Shown piece by piece: positions 6,887-16,060 of a stretch of DNA of 64,000 nucleotides (position 1 is its first letter; every line of letters starts with the position of its first letter). The notes under the pieces were generated by a model. It worked only from the letters and a program-made list of their open reading frames with translations. It had not been told where the DNA came from and ran no database searches. The stretch comes from Jiangella alkaliphila. Lineage in GTDB: Bacteria > Actinomycetota > Actinomycetes > Jiangellales > Jiangellaceae. The stretch is from NCBI RefSeq assembly GCF_900105925.1, contig NZ_LT629791.1:1860001-1924000 (forward strand). The letters are read 5' to 3'. The position numbers and the translations under genes were made by a program.

Positions 6887-8884
6887 ATGGCCCCCCGTCC
6901 AGCGCGCCTCGTCCTGTCCGCCGCGGTCCTCGGCCCGCTCGCCGCGCTGTTCGTGAGCGCGGCGCCGGCGCCCGCCGAACCCGCCAACCCGGCGCCGGTC
7001 ACCGTCCCCGCGATCCGGCAGTGGACCGGCGGCGACGGGACCTGGCAGCTGGTGCCCGGCTCGCGCATCGTCGTCGACCCGCGCGACAGCCGGGAGCTGC
7101 GCCCGCTCGCCCAGTTGCTCGCCGACGAGCTGGCCGGGCAGGAGGGCGTGCCGCGGCCGCGGGTCGTGAGCGCACCTGCCCGGCCGCACGACATCCGGCT
7201 CGACCTCGGCGGTGACCTGCCCGAGGAGGGCTACCGGATGGACGTCGGCGCCGCGGTCACCATCACCGCGGCCGCCCGCGACGGCGCGTTCTACGGCACC
7301 CGGACGCTGCTGCAGGCGCTGCGCAGCTCGGACACCGCCCGGACGGTCGCCCGCGGCACCGCCCTCGACTGGCCGACGTTCGCCGACCGCGGCCAGATGC
7401 TCGACGTCGGCCGCAAGTACTTCCCGGTCGACTACCTGAAGCAGCAGATCAGGCAGCAGGCGTGGTTCAAGCTCAACACGTTCCACCTGCACCTGTCCGA
7501 CTGGAACGGGTACCGGGTCGAGAGCGAGCTGTACCCGGAGATCGTCTCGCCGGAGCACTACACCAAGGCCGAGCTGCGCGACCTCGAGGCGTACGCGGCG
7601 ACCTACGGCGTCACGATCGTCCCGGAGATCGACCTGCCGGGGCACGCCGCCGCGATCAGCGTCGCCCGTCCCGACCTCGCGTTCCAGTGCGAGCCGATGT
7701 CGCGGCCGAACAACAGCTGGGAGGGCTCGGACCGCGGCGGCTGGACGCTGGACTACACCGACCCGGCGATGCGGGAGTTCTCCCGCAACCTGGTCGCCGA
7801 GGTCGCGGCGATCTTCGACAGCCCGTACGTGCACATCGGCACCGACGAGGTCCCGCTGCGGCCGGCGCAGGAGGCGTGCCCGGAGCTGGTCGCGTACCAG
7901 CGCGAGCGCGGCTACCCGTACGTCGGCGACGTGCTGGTCGAGTACATCAACGAGCTGGACGAGGTGGTCCACGCCGCCGGCAAGACCACCCAGCTGTGGC
8001 AGTGGTGGGACTTCCAGCAGCCGACCAGCATCGACCCGCCCACGCGCGTCGTCGTCAACGAGTGGCTGAGCCCGCCGGCCGGCCGCGTCGCGCAGGGCTA
8101 CCGGACGATCGGCGTGCAGGACGGCCCGCTCTACGTGAGTCCCGGCTTCGGCGCGGCGCCCGGCTCGTACGGGTTCTTCGACGTGCGGACGACCTATCGC
8201 GACTACCCGTTCGAGGCGCTCGACGGCGTGCTCGGCTACCACGTCGCCCGCTGGTCCGACCGGACGCAGCAGTTCGCGATCGGCTGGGTCGACTACTTCG
8301 CCCGGCGCCCGCTCGCCGTCGTCGCCGACCGCACGTGGGCCGCGCCCGGCGGCGACGTCCGGCCGTTCCTCGACCGGTTCGACCGCGTGGGCGACGCCAA
8401 CCCGGTCGGCACCCCGGACCCGGGCGACCTGGCGTCGCAGATCGGCGCGAACACCGGCCTGCTGAGCCAGGCCGGCTGGACGGCGTCAGCGTCGGACGAG
8501 GAGACCGCCGGCGAGAACGGCCGGGCCGCGAACGCCGTCGACAACGACCCGTACACGCACTGGCACAGCCGCTACGACGCACCGCTGCCGCACCGGCTCG
8601 ACGTCGACCTCGGCGCTGTGCAGTCCGTCGCCGGGGTGCGGTACATGCCGCGCCAGGACGGTGGCGTCAACGGCAAGATCCGCGACTTCGAGGTGCTGGT
8701 GTCGGCGGACGGGTCGGACTGGCGGACGGTCGCGAGCGGCACGTTCGCCGAGGACCGGACCGAGTTCATCGTCCCGTTCGAGGCGACCGAGGCCCGGTAC
8801 GTCGCGCTGCGGGCGGCGTCGGAGTACGGCGGCACGAACCGGTTCGCCGCCGTGGCCGAGCTCGACGTCGTCCGGGCCCGGTGA
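6887..8884 (+). CDS. Secreted GH20 beta-N-acetylhexosaminidase with C-terminal CBM32-like domain
   Basis: 665 residues from the ATG at 6887, placed 6 bases after AGGAG. A Sec signal peptide spans residues 1 to about 30. An N-terminal GH20b-like domain is followed by the catalytic barrel; HIGTDEVP at residues 316-323 contains the Asp320-Glu321 pair of substrate-assisted catalysis, and QLWQWWDF is a typical late aromatic loop. The last 140 residues look like an F5/8 type C (CBM32) carbohydrate-binding domain. The enzyme removes terminal beta-GlcNAc or beta-GalNAc outside the cell. It overlaps the GH89 gene by 4 bases and is expected to feed the adjacent hexosamine importer. Confidence 0.92.
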   Translation: MAPRPARLVLSAAVLGPLAALFVSAAPAPAEPANPAPVTVPAIRQWTGGDGTWQLVPGSRIVVDPRDSRELRPLAQLLADELAGQEGVPRPRVVSAPARPHDIRLDLGGDLPEEGYRMDVGAAVTITAAARDGAFYGTRTLLQALRSSDTARTVARGTALDWPTFADRGQMLDVGRKYFPVDYLKQQIRQQAWFKLNTFHLHLSDWNGYRVESELYPEIVSPEHYTKAELRDLEAYAATYGVTIVPEIDLPGHAAAISVARPDLAFQCEPMSRPNNSWEGSDRGGWTLDYTDPAMREFSRNLVAEVAAIFDSPYVHIGTDEVPLRPAQEACPELVAYQRERGYPYVGDVLVEYINELDEVVHAAGKTTQLWQWWDFQQPTSIDPPTRVVVNEWLSPPAGRVAQGYRTIGVQDGPLYVSPGFGAAPGSYGFFDVRTTYRDYPFEALDGVLGYHVARWSDRTQQFAIGWVDYFARRPLAVVADRTWAAPGGDVRPFLDRFDRVGDANPVGTPDPGDLASQIGANTGLLSQAGWTASASDEETAGENGRAANAVDNDPYTHWHSRYDAPLPHRLDVDLGAVQSVAGVRYMPRQDGGVNGKIRDFEVLVSADGSDWRTVASGTFAEDRTEFIVPFEATEARYVALRAASEYGGTNRFAAVAELDVVRAR

Positions 8885-11800
8885 CCGGGGTGCGCCGCAT
8901 CGCGGTCGTCCTCGCCCTGGTGGGGTCGTCGCTGCTGCCGGCCGGGGGCGCCGCCGGGGCAGAACCCGGGTATGCGGCGGCGGACTGGAGTGTGCGGCCG
9001 GCCGTCGAGGCGGCTCGGCGGCTGCTGCCCGACCACGTGCGGCGGATCCGGTTCGTCGCCGAGCAGCCCGGTCCGGATGGCGGCGACCACTACCGGATCG
9101 GCGCCCGGAACGGCCTGGTCGAGATCGGCGGCACCAGCCCGGCCGTGCTGCTGACCGGCCTGCACGCGTACCTCGGCGAGGTCGCCGACGCGAACGTCTC
9201 GTGGACCGGCGAGCAGCTGGACCTGCCGTCCCGGCTGCCGCTGCCGGACGAGGAGATCGTCCGGCCGGCCACCGTCACGCACCGCTTCGCGCTCAACGAC
9301 ACCGACGACGGCTACACCGGGCCGTACCGGGACTGGGCCGACTGGGAGCGGCTGATCGACGTGCTCGCGCTGCACGGCGTCAACGAGGTGTTCGTGCCGG
9401 TGGGCGCGGAGGCGGTGTACTACGACACGTTCCAGCGGTTCGGCTACACCGCCGACGAGCTGCGCGGCTGGATCCCGCCGCCGGCGCACCAGCCGTGGTG
9501 GCTGCTGCAGAACATGTGCTGCTTCCCGAGCCCGGTGTCGTCGTCGCTGATCGAGGAGCGGGCCGAGCTCGGCCGGCGGATCGCCGACCGGCTGCGGGAG
9601 CTGGGCATGACGCCGGTGCTGCCGGGCTACTTCGGCACCGTGCCGACGGGCTTCGAGGCGCGCAACCCGGGCGCGAAGGTCGTGCCGCAGGGCGACTGGG
9701 TCGGGTTCGAGCGGCCCGGCTGGCTGGACCCGACCGGCGCGCACTTCCCGCGCGTCGCGGCGGAGTTCTACCGCAGCTCGCGGGCCCGGTTCGGCGACTC
9801 CGCGATGTACAAGATGGACCTGCTGCACGAGGGCGGCACCGCCGGCGACGTCGACGTGGCCGCGGCCAGTGTGGCGGTCGAGGACGCGTTGCAGGCGGCG
9901 CACCCGGGGGCGATCTGGGCGATCCTCGGCTGGCAGAACAACCCGCGGCCCGAGACGCTGGCCGCCGTCGACACGTCCCGGATGCTGATCGTGGACGGGC
10001 TGTCCGACCGCTACGACGGGCTGGACCGCGAGGAGTCCTGGCAGGGCGCGCCGTATGCGTTCGGCTCGATCTGGAACTTCGGCGGGCACACGACGATGGG
10101 CGCCAACGCCGGCGTCTGGAACGAGCGGTTCTTCGCCTGGCGCGACCGGCCGGGCAGTGCGCTCGACGGCATCGCCGTCCTGCCCGAGGCGGGCGAGAAC
10201 AACCCGGCCGCGCTGGACCTGCTGACGTCGCTGGCCTGGCGCGACTGCCCGGTCGACCTCGACGCGTGGTTCGCCGACTGGGCCGACCGGCGCTACGGCG
10301 CGCCGTCGGCGTCGGCGCGGGCGGCCTGGCAGGCGCTGGGCCGGACCGCGTACGCGATGCCGTCGGGCGGCTGGTCCGAGGCGCAGGACGGGCTGTTCGG
10401 GGCCGAGCCGAGCCTCATCGCCGACCGTGCCGCCGAGTGGTCGCCGAGCGAGCTGCGCTACGACGCGGCGGCGTTCGCGGCCGCGCTGCCGGCGCTGCTC
10501 GACGTGGCGCCGGAGCTGCGGTCGTCGTCGGCGTATGCGTACGACCTCGCCGACGTCGCGCGGCAGGCGCTGGCGAACCGCGGCCGGCTGCTGCTGCCGG
10601 CGCTGCGTTCCGCGTACGAGGCCGGCGACCTCGACGCGTTCCGCGCGCTGACCGAGGAGTGGATGACGCTGCTGGAGCTGGTCGACGAGGTGGCCGCGAC
10701 GAACCCGCACTGGCTGCTCGGCCGCTGGCTGGCCGACGCGCGGTCGTGGGGCACCGACGCCGCGGAGTCGGACCGGCTGGAGCACGACGCGCGGACGCTG
10801 CTGTCGGTCTGGGGGACGCGTGCCGGTGCGGCGGCCGGACTGACGGACTACGCGAACCGCGAGTGGTCCGGCCTGGTGTCGACGTACTACGCGCCGCGGT
10901 GGCGGGCGTACTTCTCGTCGTTGGAGGCGGCCCTGGTGGAGGGGCGGGTGGCGGAGGCGATCGATTGGTACGAGTTCGGCGCGACCTGGGCCGCACGCAC
11001 AGACTCGCTGCCGGTGACGCCGTCGGGTGATGTGCACGAGGTGGCCGGGCAGGTGCTGGAGCACCTGACGACGTCCCCGCTCGCGCTGACGGCGTCGGCT
11101 GAGGCGTCGCGACCCGTCGTCACGGCCGAGGCGCCGACGCGGGTGAACGTCACCGTCACGAACCCGAACGAGTTCGCCGCAGCGACCGACGTGGCCGTCG
11201 AGGTCGTGACGCCGGACGGGCTGACAGCGACCCCGGCCGGCCCCGTCGCGTCGCTGCCGCCCGGCGGATCGGCGACCGTGGAGGTCGAGGTCTCGGTGAC
11301 GGCGCCGCCGGCGGACCTGGTGGTCCGGCTGCCGGTGCGGGTGACGGCGGACGGCGTACCGGCGGGCGGGGTTCCGGCCGGGTCGGTGCGGCTGCTGACT
11401 GACGACACCGTCGAGCCGCCGTACGCGACGGCGTCGTTCAACGAGGCGACGTTCGGGCAGCGCGGCGACCGGTTCGCGATCGCCGGCGGCGGTGGCGACC
11501 TGTGGGGCGGGACGAACGAGTTCGGCGCCGTCTACCGGGACGGCGCGCTGTCCGACGGCACCGCGGCCACCACGACCGTCTTCGCACAAGACCCGACCTG
11601 GCCGTGGGCGCGGGCAGGCCTGATCGCCCGCGACGACCTCGCCGTCCAGGGTTCGGCCGGGTACGCCAACATCGCCGTCACACCCGGCAACGGCTGCGTC
11701 TTCTCCTGGGACGCGAACGGGGACGGCCGCCTGGACTCGGTGCGTCAGGCGCCGGGGTTCACCGCGCCGGTGCACGTACGTCTGACCCGGCGCGGCTCGT

Positions 11801-12003
11801 CGTTCGCCGGCGAGTGCAGTTCTGACGGTTCGGCGTGGACCGAGGTCGGCTCCGCGGCGCTGCCGGCCGCTGCCGCAGTCGACGTCGGGGTGTTCATGAG
11901 CGCCGTGAACGTCGTCAGCGGCGCCACGGGACTCGTCGAGTTCGACGGGTTCCGGATCGAGCCGGTTTCGCCCCTTGCGGGCGGTTCCATGCTTGCTCGA
12001 TAA
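8881..12003 (+). CDS. Secreted GH89 alpha-N-acetylglucosaminidase (NAGLU family) with extra domains
   Basis: 1040 residues from a GTG at 8881 that overlaps the GH20 stop (GTGA). Signal peptide residues 1 to about 25 end in GGAAGAEP. The NAGLU N-terminal, barrel and helical domains cover about residues 30-720, with typical stretches FALNDTDDGYTGPYRDWADW, HGVNEVFVPVGAEAVYY and PPPAHQPWWLLQNM. After this come a NEW3/CARDB-like beta domain (about 730-850, with repeated VTVTNPNEF-type strands) and a C-terminal lectin-like domain (about 855-1040). The enzyme cleaves terminal alpha-GlcNAc, as found in gastric mucin-type glycans. Longer than bare NAGLU proteins because of the two accessory domains. 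Confidence 0.9.
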   Translation: MTGVRRIAVVLALVGSSLLPAGGAAGAEPGYAAADWSVRPAVEAARRLLPDHVRRIRFVAEQPGPDGGDHYRIGARNGLVEIGGTSPAVLLTGLHAYLGEVADANVSWTGEQLDLPSRLPLPDEEIVRPATVTHRFALNDTDDGYTGPYRDWADWERLIDVLALHGVNEVFVPVGAEAVYYDTFQRFGYTADELRGWIPPPAHQPWWLLQNMCCFPSPVSSSLIEERAELGRRIADRLRELGMTPVLPGYFGTVPTGFEARNPGAKVVPQGDWVGFERPGWLDPTGAHFPRVAAEFYRSSRARFGDSAMYKMDLLHEGGTAGDVDVAAASVAVEDALQAAHPGAIWAILGWQNNPRPETLAAVDTSRMLIVDGLSDRYDGLDREESWQGAPYAFGSIWNFGGHTTMGANAGVWNERFFAWRDRPGSALDGIAVLPEAGENNPAALDLLTSLAWRDCPVDLDAWFADWADRRYGAPSASARAAWQALGRTAYAMPSGGWSEAQDGLFGAEPSLIADRAAEWSPSELRYDAAAFAAALPALLDVAPELRSSSAYAYDLADVARQALANRGRLLLPALRSAYEAGDLDAFRALTEEWMTLLELVDEVAATNPHWLLGRWLADARSWGTDAAESDRLEHDARTLLSVWGTRAGAAAGLTDYANREWSGLVSTYYAPRWRAYFSSLEAALVEGRVAEAIDWYEFGATWAARTDSLPVTPSGDVHEVAGQVLEHLTTSPLALTASAEASRPVVTAEAPTRVNVTVTNPNEFAAATDVAVEVVTPDGLTATPAGPVASLPPGGSATVEVEVSVTAPPADLVVRLPVRVTADGVPAGGVPAGSVRLLTDDTVEPPYATASFNEATFGQRGDRFAIAGGGGDLWGGTNEFGAVYRDGALSDGTAATTTVFAQDPTWPWARAGLIARDDLAVQGSAGYANIAVTPGNGCVFSWDANGDGRLDSVRQAPGFTAPVHVRLTRRGSSFAGECSSDGSAWTEVGSAALPAAAAVDVGVFMSAVNVVSGATGLVEFDGFRIEPVSPLAGGSMLAR

Positions 12004-12045
12004 TGCTCGTTACTCGATTGAAAAGTGCAGTTTCGATCAGAGGAG
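11975..12045 (+). promoter_or_regulatory. Promoter, operator and ribosome site for the GH109-like gene
   Basis: TTGCGG (11975-11980) and GATAAT (11999-12004), 18 bp apart, lie inside the end of the GH89 frame and are a plausible internal promoter. TCGATAATGCTCG at 11997-12009 overlaps the -10 box and matches the recurrent motif seen upstream of GH20 (TCGATTATGATCG on the minus strand) and GH31 (TCGATATGGCTCG). AGAGGAG at about 12039-12045 is the ribosome-binding site for the GTG at 12054. Confidence 0.5.
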
Positions 12046-12053
12046 TGATTCGC

Positions 12054-13517
12054 GTGGCCCTTCCGCACAGGTATCGACCCTCCCGTCGCGACGTCATCAG
12101 GACCGGTGCCGCGCTGGGCGCGGCCGCCGGGCTCGGTGGGGCCGCCGCCGGGACCGCCGCCGCCTCCGACGACGCGGCCGAGGACACCCGCCGCGAGCCG
12201 CCGCGCATCAAGGGGCGCGAGCGGTCCATGGCCGAGGTGCCGTTCGAGGGCTTCGAGCAGGTCTGCGTGGGCCTCATCGGGCTCGGCGAGCGGGGCGGCG
12301 GCCAGGACGTCCGCTGGGGCGCCGTGTCGACCGTCACCGCCGTCTGCGACATCCGGCCGGAGCGGGTCAGCCGCACCGTCGGGCGCATCATGGCGCAGGG
12401 CTTCCAGGACGTCGAGCCGGTCGGCTACTCCAACGGCGAGGAGGACTTCCTCAACCTCGTCCAGCGCGACGACATCGACCTGATCTACATCGCGACGCCC
12501 TGGGAGTGGCACTACCCGCAGGCCAAGGCCGCCATGGAGCACGGCAAGCACGTCGCCGTCGAGCTGCCGATCTCGCCTCACCTGGACGAGATCTGGGACC
12601 TCGTGCGCACGTCGGAGCGCACCGGCAAGCACTGCATGCTGCTGGAGAACGTCAACTACTTCCGGCCCGAGATGCGCATCTTCAACATGGCCAAGGCCGG
12701 CCTGTTCGGCGAGCTGCAGCACGCGTCCGGCGGGTACGTCCACGACCTGCGCTGGCCGTACTTCTTCGGCGGCGCCTACCACCCGGAGTACTGGCGGCGG
12801 CGCTGGCAGACCCGGATGAACGCGCTGCACTACCCGATGCACGGCCTGGGCCCGGTCTCCGCCGCCATGGGCATCAACCGCGGCGACCGCTTCGACGAGC
12901 TGGTCGCCGTCGCGTCCCCGCCGATGAACCTCGCCCTGTTCCGCGAGAACGACCCGCGGGTCGGCCCCGACCACTCCTCGTGGGATGACGACGAGTACAT
13001 CTCCGGCGACCGCCACACGGCGCTGATCAAGACCGCGAACGGCTTGATGATCCGGGTCGAGCACGACGTCAACTCGCCGCACCCGTACAGCCGCGAGACC
13101 ACGCTGACCGGCAGCAGCGGCGTCGTCGAGCTGGACAACGGCCGCATCTACCTGGAGTCGCTGGGGCACACCAACCACACCTGGCGCACGGGCGCGCAGT
13201 TCACCTCGATCACGGCCGCGCACGACCACTGGCTCTGGCCGGCCCTCGAGGACCTCGCCGACCAGTACGGCGGCCACGGCGGCGGTGACTTCATCGCGAT
13301 CTTCCGCCTGGTGCAGCTGATGCGCCTCGGCATGACGCCCGACATCGACGTCTACGACTCGGCGGCCTGGTGCTCGGTGATCCCGCTCAGCCACGAGTCG
13401 ATGAAGCGGGGCCGCATCCAGGCCGTGAAGGTGCCCGACTTCACCCGCGGCTACTGGGAGGACCCGCGGCCCACCTTCGACCGCGAACGGCCTGAGGACC
13501 CCTGGCTGGACGGCTGA
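12054..13517 (+). CDS. Exported Gfo/Idh/MocA-family glycosidase (GH109-like, NAD-dependent)
   Basis: 487 residues. The GTG at 12054 follows AGAGGAG and opens a twin-arginine leader, PSRRDVIRTGAALGAAAG. The mature part starts with a Rossmann fold (VCVGLIGLGERGGG) and continues with IYIATPWEWHYPQAKAAMEH and HVAVELPISPHLDEIW. GH109 enzymes use bound NAD in an oxidation-elimination mechanism to release alpha-linked GalNAc, and the export leader plus GH20/GH89/GH31 neighbours favour that role over an intracellular dehydrogenase. The substrate is inferred from similarity of layout and context; other Gfo/Idh/MocA activities remain possible. Confidence 0.8.
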   Translation: MALPHRYRPSRRDVIRTGAALGAAAGLGGAAAGTAAASDDAAEDTRREPPRIKGRERSMAEVPFEGFEQVCVGLIGLGERGGGQDVRWGAVSTVTAVCDIRPERVSRTVGRIMAQGFQDVEPVGYSNGEEDFLNLVQRDDIDLIYIATPWEWHYPQAKAAMEHGKHVAVELPISPHLDEIWDLVRTSERTGKHCMLLENVNYFRPEMRIFNMAKAGLFGELQHASGGYVHDLRWPYFFGGAYHPEYWRRRWQTRMNALHYPMHGLGPVSAAMGINRGDRFDELVAVASPPMNLALFRENDPRVGPDHSSWDDDEYISGDRHTALIKTANGLMIRVEHDVNSPHPYSRETTLTGSSGVVELDNGRIYLESLGHTNHTWRTGAQFTSITAAHDHWLWPALEDLADQYGGHGGGDFIAIFRLVQLMRLGMTPDIDVYDSAAWCSVIPLSHESMKRGRIQAVKVPDFTRGYWEDPRPTFDRERPEDPWLDG

Positions 13518-13590
13518 GCGCTCGCCCCTTGGCCGGCGGCGGGGTGTGCGGGATGCCGGTCCCGCCCACCCCGCCGTTGCTCTGCCTTTC

Positions 13591-13618
13591 TAGAATTCAC
13601 GCCACCGAGGTAGAATTC
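13591..13618 (+). promoter_or_regulatory. VapBC promoter with direct repeat TAGAATTC
   Basis: TAGAATTC occurs at 13591-13598 and again at 13611-13618, exactly 20 bp (two helical turns) apart. The second copy supplies a -10 box TAGAAT (13611-13616) only 6 bases before the ATG of the antitoxin, which predicts a leaderless mRNA. The paired sites are good candidates for autorepression by the VapBC complex. Confidence 0.5.
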
Positions 13619-13622
13619 GAGC

Positions 13623-13874
13623 ATGGCTCTGAGCATCAAGAGTGCGGAAGCGGATCGGCTGGCGCGCGAACTGTCCGCGGTCACGGGTGAGTCCCTGACC
13701 GCGGCGGTGGTCAACGCGCTACGCGAGCGCCTCGATCGCGAGCGTGGCGGTTCCGGTGACCGTGTTGCCCGGCGCCTGCGCGCGCTGCGCGCTGATCTCC
13801 ACCGTCACGGAGCCCTCGACGAGCGCTCCGCTGACGAGATCATCGGGTACGACGACCACGGACTGCCTCAGTGA
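13623..13874 (+). CDS. VapB-type antitoxin
   Basis: 83-residue antitoxin of a type II toxin-antitoxin pair, of the Rv0623/PSK transcription-factor-like type. The N-terminal part [19 protein letters not shown] is the short strand plus helix expected of a ribbon-helix-helix DNA-binding domain, followed by the conserved [17 protein letters not shown] helix. The acidic C-terminus ends [13 protein letters not shown], typical of the toxin-wrapping tail. The stop overlaps the toxin GTG by 4 bases. No ribosome-binding site is seen; a -10-like TAGAAT 6 bases before the ATG suggests a leaderless transcript and autoregulation. Confidence 0.88.
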   Translation: MALSIKSAEADRLARELSAVTGESLTAAVVNALRERLDRERGGSGDRVARRLRALRADLHRHGALDERSADEIIGYDDHGLPQ

Positions 13875-14287
13875 GCGGTGACTCCGGCGCGCTCGTCGTC
13901 GACACCTCCGCGGTCGTCGCCATCTTGACCGACGAGATCGGCGCCGACTGGCTGATCGACACCCTGTCCGCCGCGCGGCACCGGTTCATGGCCTCGGCCA
14001 CGTACCTCGAGCTCGGCATCGTCGTCGAGGCCCGCATCGGGGCGATCGCCACCGGCGCTGCCGCACGCTTCGTCCGCGACTCCGACATCGAGCTGGTCGA
14101 CGTCGATCCGCTCATCGCGGAACGCGCGCTGGAGGGGTGGCGGCTGTTCGGCAAGGGCCGTCACCCGGCCGGGCTGAACTACGGCGACTGCTTCACCTAC
14201 GGCGTCGCCGTCGAACTCGGGGTTCCGGTGCTGTGCATCGGCGACGACTTCGCGCGCACCGACGTCGAGGTGCTCCGCCCGTCCTGA
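13871..14287 (+). CDS. VapC-type PIN-domain toxin ribonuclease
   Basis: 138-residue PIN-domain endoribonuclease toxin. The acidic metal-binding residues are visible: Asp11 in [11 protein letters not shown], Glu47 in YLELGI, Asp106 in [11 protein letters not shown] and Asp125/126 in [10 protein letters not shown]. The GTG start at 13871 overlaps the antitoxin stop (GTGA). Such toxins cleave tRNA or rRNA when freed from VapB. The pair sits between GH109-like and GH31 genes of the glycan locus, next to a DUF4143 ATPase, and looks like an inserted module. Confidence 0.88.
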   Translation: MSGDSGALVVDTSAVVAILTDEIGADWLIDTLSAARHRFMASATYLELGIVVEARIGAIATGAAARFVRDSDIELVDVDPLIAERALEGWRLFGKGRHPAGLNYGDCFTYGVAVELGVPVLCIGDDFARTDVEVLRPS

Positions 14288-14307
14288 GCCGCCGTTCCAT
14301 GAGGGCA

Positions 14308-14330
14308 CGGCCGATCGAGCACATCGGCCG
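14308..14330. terminator. Hairpin between convergent vapC and DUF4143 genes
   Basis: CGGCCGAT (14308-14315) pairs perfectly with ATCGGCCG (14323-14330) around a 7-base loop. It lies in the 65-bp gap between two convergent genes and could terminate both. No T-run follows. Confidence 0.4.
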
Positions 14331-14352
14331 GGGTCGTGTCGAGGCTGACCGT

Positions 14353-15612
14353 TCAGAGTTCGTGGTGATGCCACATCGCGGAGAGCGGCAGTGCGGTCAT
14401 GCCGTCGCCGAAGGGCAGGGTCTCGGTGCCCAGGTAGAGGACGTGTCCGCCGGCGAACCGGTCGCCCACACGGTCACGGAGCCAGCGGAGGTGCCGGAAG
14501 TCGGCGGCGCCCACCGACGACGATGCCTTGACCTCGATGCCGACGACCCGGCCGTCGCGTCGTTCGAGGACGAAGTCGACCTCGCGGCCGTCGTGGTCGC
14601 GGTAGAAATACAGGGAGGCACCCAGATCGCCGACGGCGAGCAGCCTGGTGAGCTCGGCGTACACGAAGCACTCCACCACAATGCCGAACTGTGGATGTCC
14701 CGGTGCCGTCAGAGCGTCGGCGTCGACCTGCAGCAGGTGTGCTGCCAGACCGGCATCGGTCGGATAGACCTTCGGCGTCTTGACCAGTCTGGTGGTGACG
14801 TTCGACGACCAGGGCGAGAGCCGGCCGGTGAGGAAGACGGTGTCGAGATAGGTCAGATAGTCGCGCACGGTGGCCTGATTGAGCTGGAGGCCCTGTGCGA
14901 CGTCGGTCACCACGAGCTGGCTGCCGGCACGCGCCGTCACGAGGCCGAGCAACCGCGGCATGACCTCGGCATGTCGCACCTGTGCGAAGCTCGCGACGTC
15001 TCTCAGGACGACGGTATTGAGGTAGCCGTCGAACCAGCCCTGCCGCAGGGCTGAGGTGGGTAGCCGCAGAACCTCCGGAAAGCCGCCCGTGCAGAAGAGA
15101 TCGGCATAGTGGGCTCGCCGCCACGGCGAGGCTGACGCGTCGGACAGTCGAGCAACGTCGCTGAACAGCAGCGCGCAGAAGTCGGCCGGTGCACCGGTCC
15201 GTTCCGCGACCGCGAACGGCCAGACGTCGACGAACACCGCGCGACCGGCCAGCGATTCCGAGATGGTCGGGACGGTCAGGAACCGCGTCGACCCCGACAG
15301 GACGAACTGCCCCGGTGCGTTGTCGCGGTCCACGACGTACTTGATCGCCAGGACGAGGTCGTCGCCCCCGCGCTGGACCTCGTCGATCATTCTCGGCGCC
15401 GCGCCGGCCTGTGCGAATCCGGCAGGGTCGGCGAGCGCCGACCGGAGAGTGGTGGCGTCGTCGAGCGAGCGGAACGAGCCGCCATGGGCCGCCTCGAAGA
15501 GGTTGAGCAGAGTGGTCTTGCCGGCCTGCCGCGGCCCGTTCACGACGACCACGCGGAAGGCGCCGACTCGTTCCGCCAGCCGACCCTGCGCGAGCCTTGG
15601 CACGTACGCCAT
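14353..15612 (-). CDS. P-loop ATPase with DUF4143 C-terminal nuclease-like domain
   Basis: 419-residue AAA-type ATPase. Walker A is GPRQAGKTT (residues 26-34) and Walker B RMIDEVQ lies near residues 75-81. The C-terminal DUF4143 region ends with EVDFVLERRDG and VVGIEVKAS, the arrangement of a PD-(D/E)xK-like fold. Cellular role is not established for the family; members are common next to toxin-antitoxin and mobile genes. ATG 15612 is preceded on the minus strand by a -10-like TATTAT ending 6 bases upstream, suggesting a leaderless mRNA. It is convergent with vapBC. The coding sequence seems less GC-biased than its neighbours, consistent with acquisition. Confidence 0.85.
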   Translation of the reverse strand: MAYVPRLAQGRLAERVGAFRVVVVNGPRQAGKTTLLNLFEAAHGGSFRSLDDATTLRSALADPAGFAQAGAAPRMIDEVQRGGDDLVLAIKYVVDRDNAPGQFVLSGSTRFLTVPTISESLAGRAVFVDVWPFAVAERTGAPADFCALLFSDVARLSDASASPWRRAHYADLFCTGGFPEVLRLPTSALRQGWFDGYLNTVVLRDVASFAQVRHAEVMPRLLGLVTARAGSQLVVTDVAQGLQLNQATVRDYLTYLDTVFLTGRLSPWSSNVTTRLVKTPKVYPTDAGLAAHLLQVDADALTAPGHPQFGIVVECFVYAELTRLLAVGDLGASLYFYRDHDGREVDFVLERRDGRVVGIEVKASSSVGAADFRHLRWLRDRVGDRFAGGHVLYLGTETLPFGDGMTALPLSAMWHHHEL

Positions 15613-15680
15613 GAAGCTATAATAACGAAAATTCCGCGGTTGTACTAACAGATTTTACGATCTTGAAGGCTCGATCCTCG
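15613..15680 (-). promoter_or_regulatory. AT-rich leaderless promoter of the DUF4143 ATPase
   Basis: This stretch is strikingly AT-rich for the window. Read on the minus strand, TATTAT (15624-15619) ends 6 bases before the ATG at 15612, so transcription should begin at or next to the start codon. No clear -35 box or ribosome site is seen. Confidence 0.45.
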
Positions 15681-16058
15681 TCAGAGACAGAGGTGGAGAT
15701 CGCCGCCTGGTATGCACACAACCAGCTCCTCCGCTTCGATGGCCAGCGGCTCTCCCGTCCACGCCTGCTCACCATCGATGGTGATGGTCAGCGGGCACTC
15801 AACGGTGAACACGGGGAAGTCGGTGGCGCCGGAGTGCAGGAAGAGACCGTAGCCAAAGCGCTCGCCGACGTCCATCGCACCGCGTGGCAGGGTCCAGTTG
15901 CCGTTGTCGGTGCGACGGATCAGCAGGATCTCACCACGCTCGTTCGCGACGACGACGTTCGCCGACGGCACGAGCCGGTTCGCCGCCGGGGCGGCCGGAT
16001 CGTCGAGATAGTCGATGCGCGTCACCTCGGGCTCAGGCACGAGCCGATTGTGCCGCAT
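15681..16058 (-). pseudogene. Nudix hydrolase remnant fused to an unrelated C-terminus
   Basis: The frame from ATG 16058 gives 125 residues. Residues 1-66 match the front of an actinobacterial Nudix hydrolase (VTRIDYLDDP, NVVVANERGEILLIRRT, NGNWTLPRGAMDVGE). The catalytic helix that must follow in the Nudix box (REUxEExGU) is absent: after Glu66 the sequence turns abruptly to RFGYGLFLHSGATDFPVF and a further 40 residues with no Nudix character. The junction is near position 15860. The gene is therefore very unlikely to be an active Nudix enzyme and looks like a deletion or insertion scar. It begins 2 bases after the GH31 stop, so it may still be transcribed. Confidence 0.7.
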
Positions 16059-16060
16059 GG

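Noticed and set aside
7462..8880. Upstream open extension of the GH89 frame through the GH20 gene
   Set aside because: The translation is Arg/Pro-rich and antithetic to the GH20 frame. A GTG with signal peptide at 8881 is the natural start.
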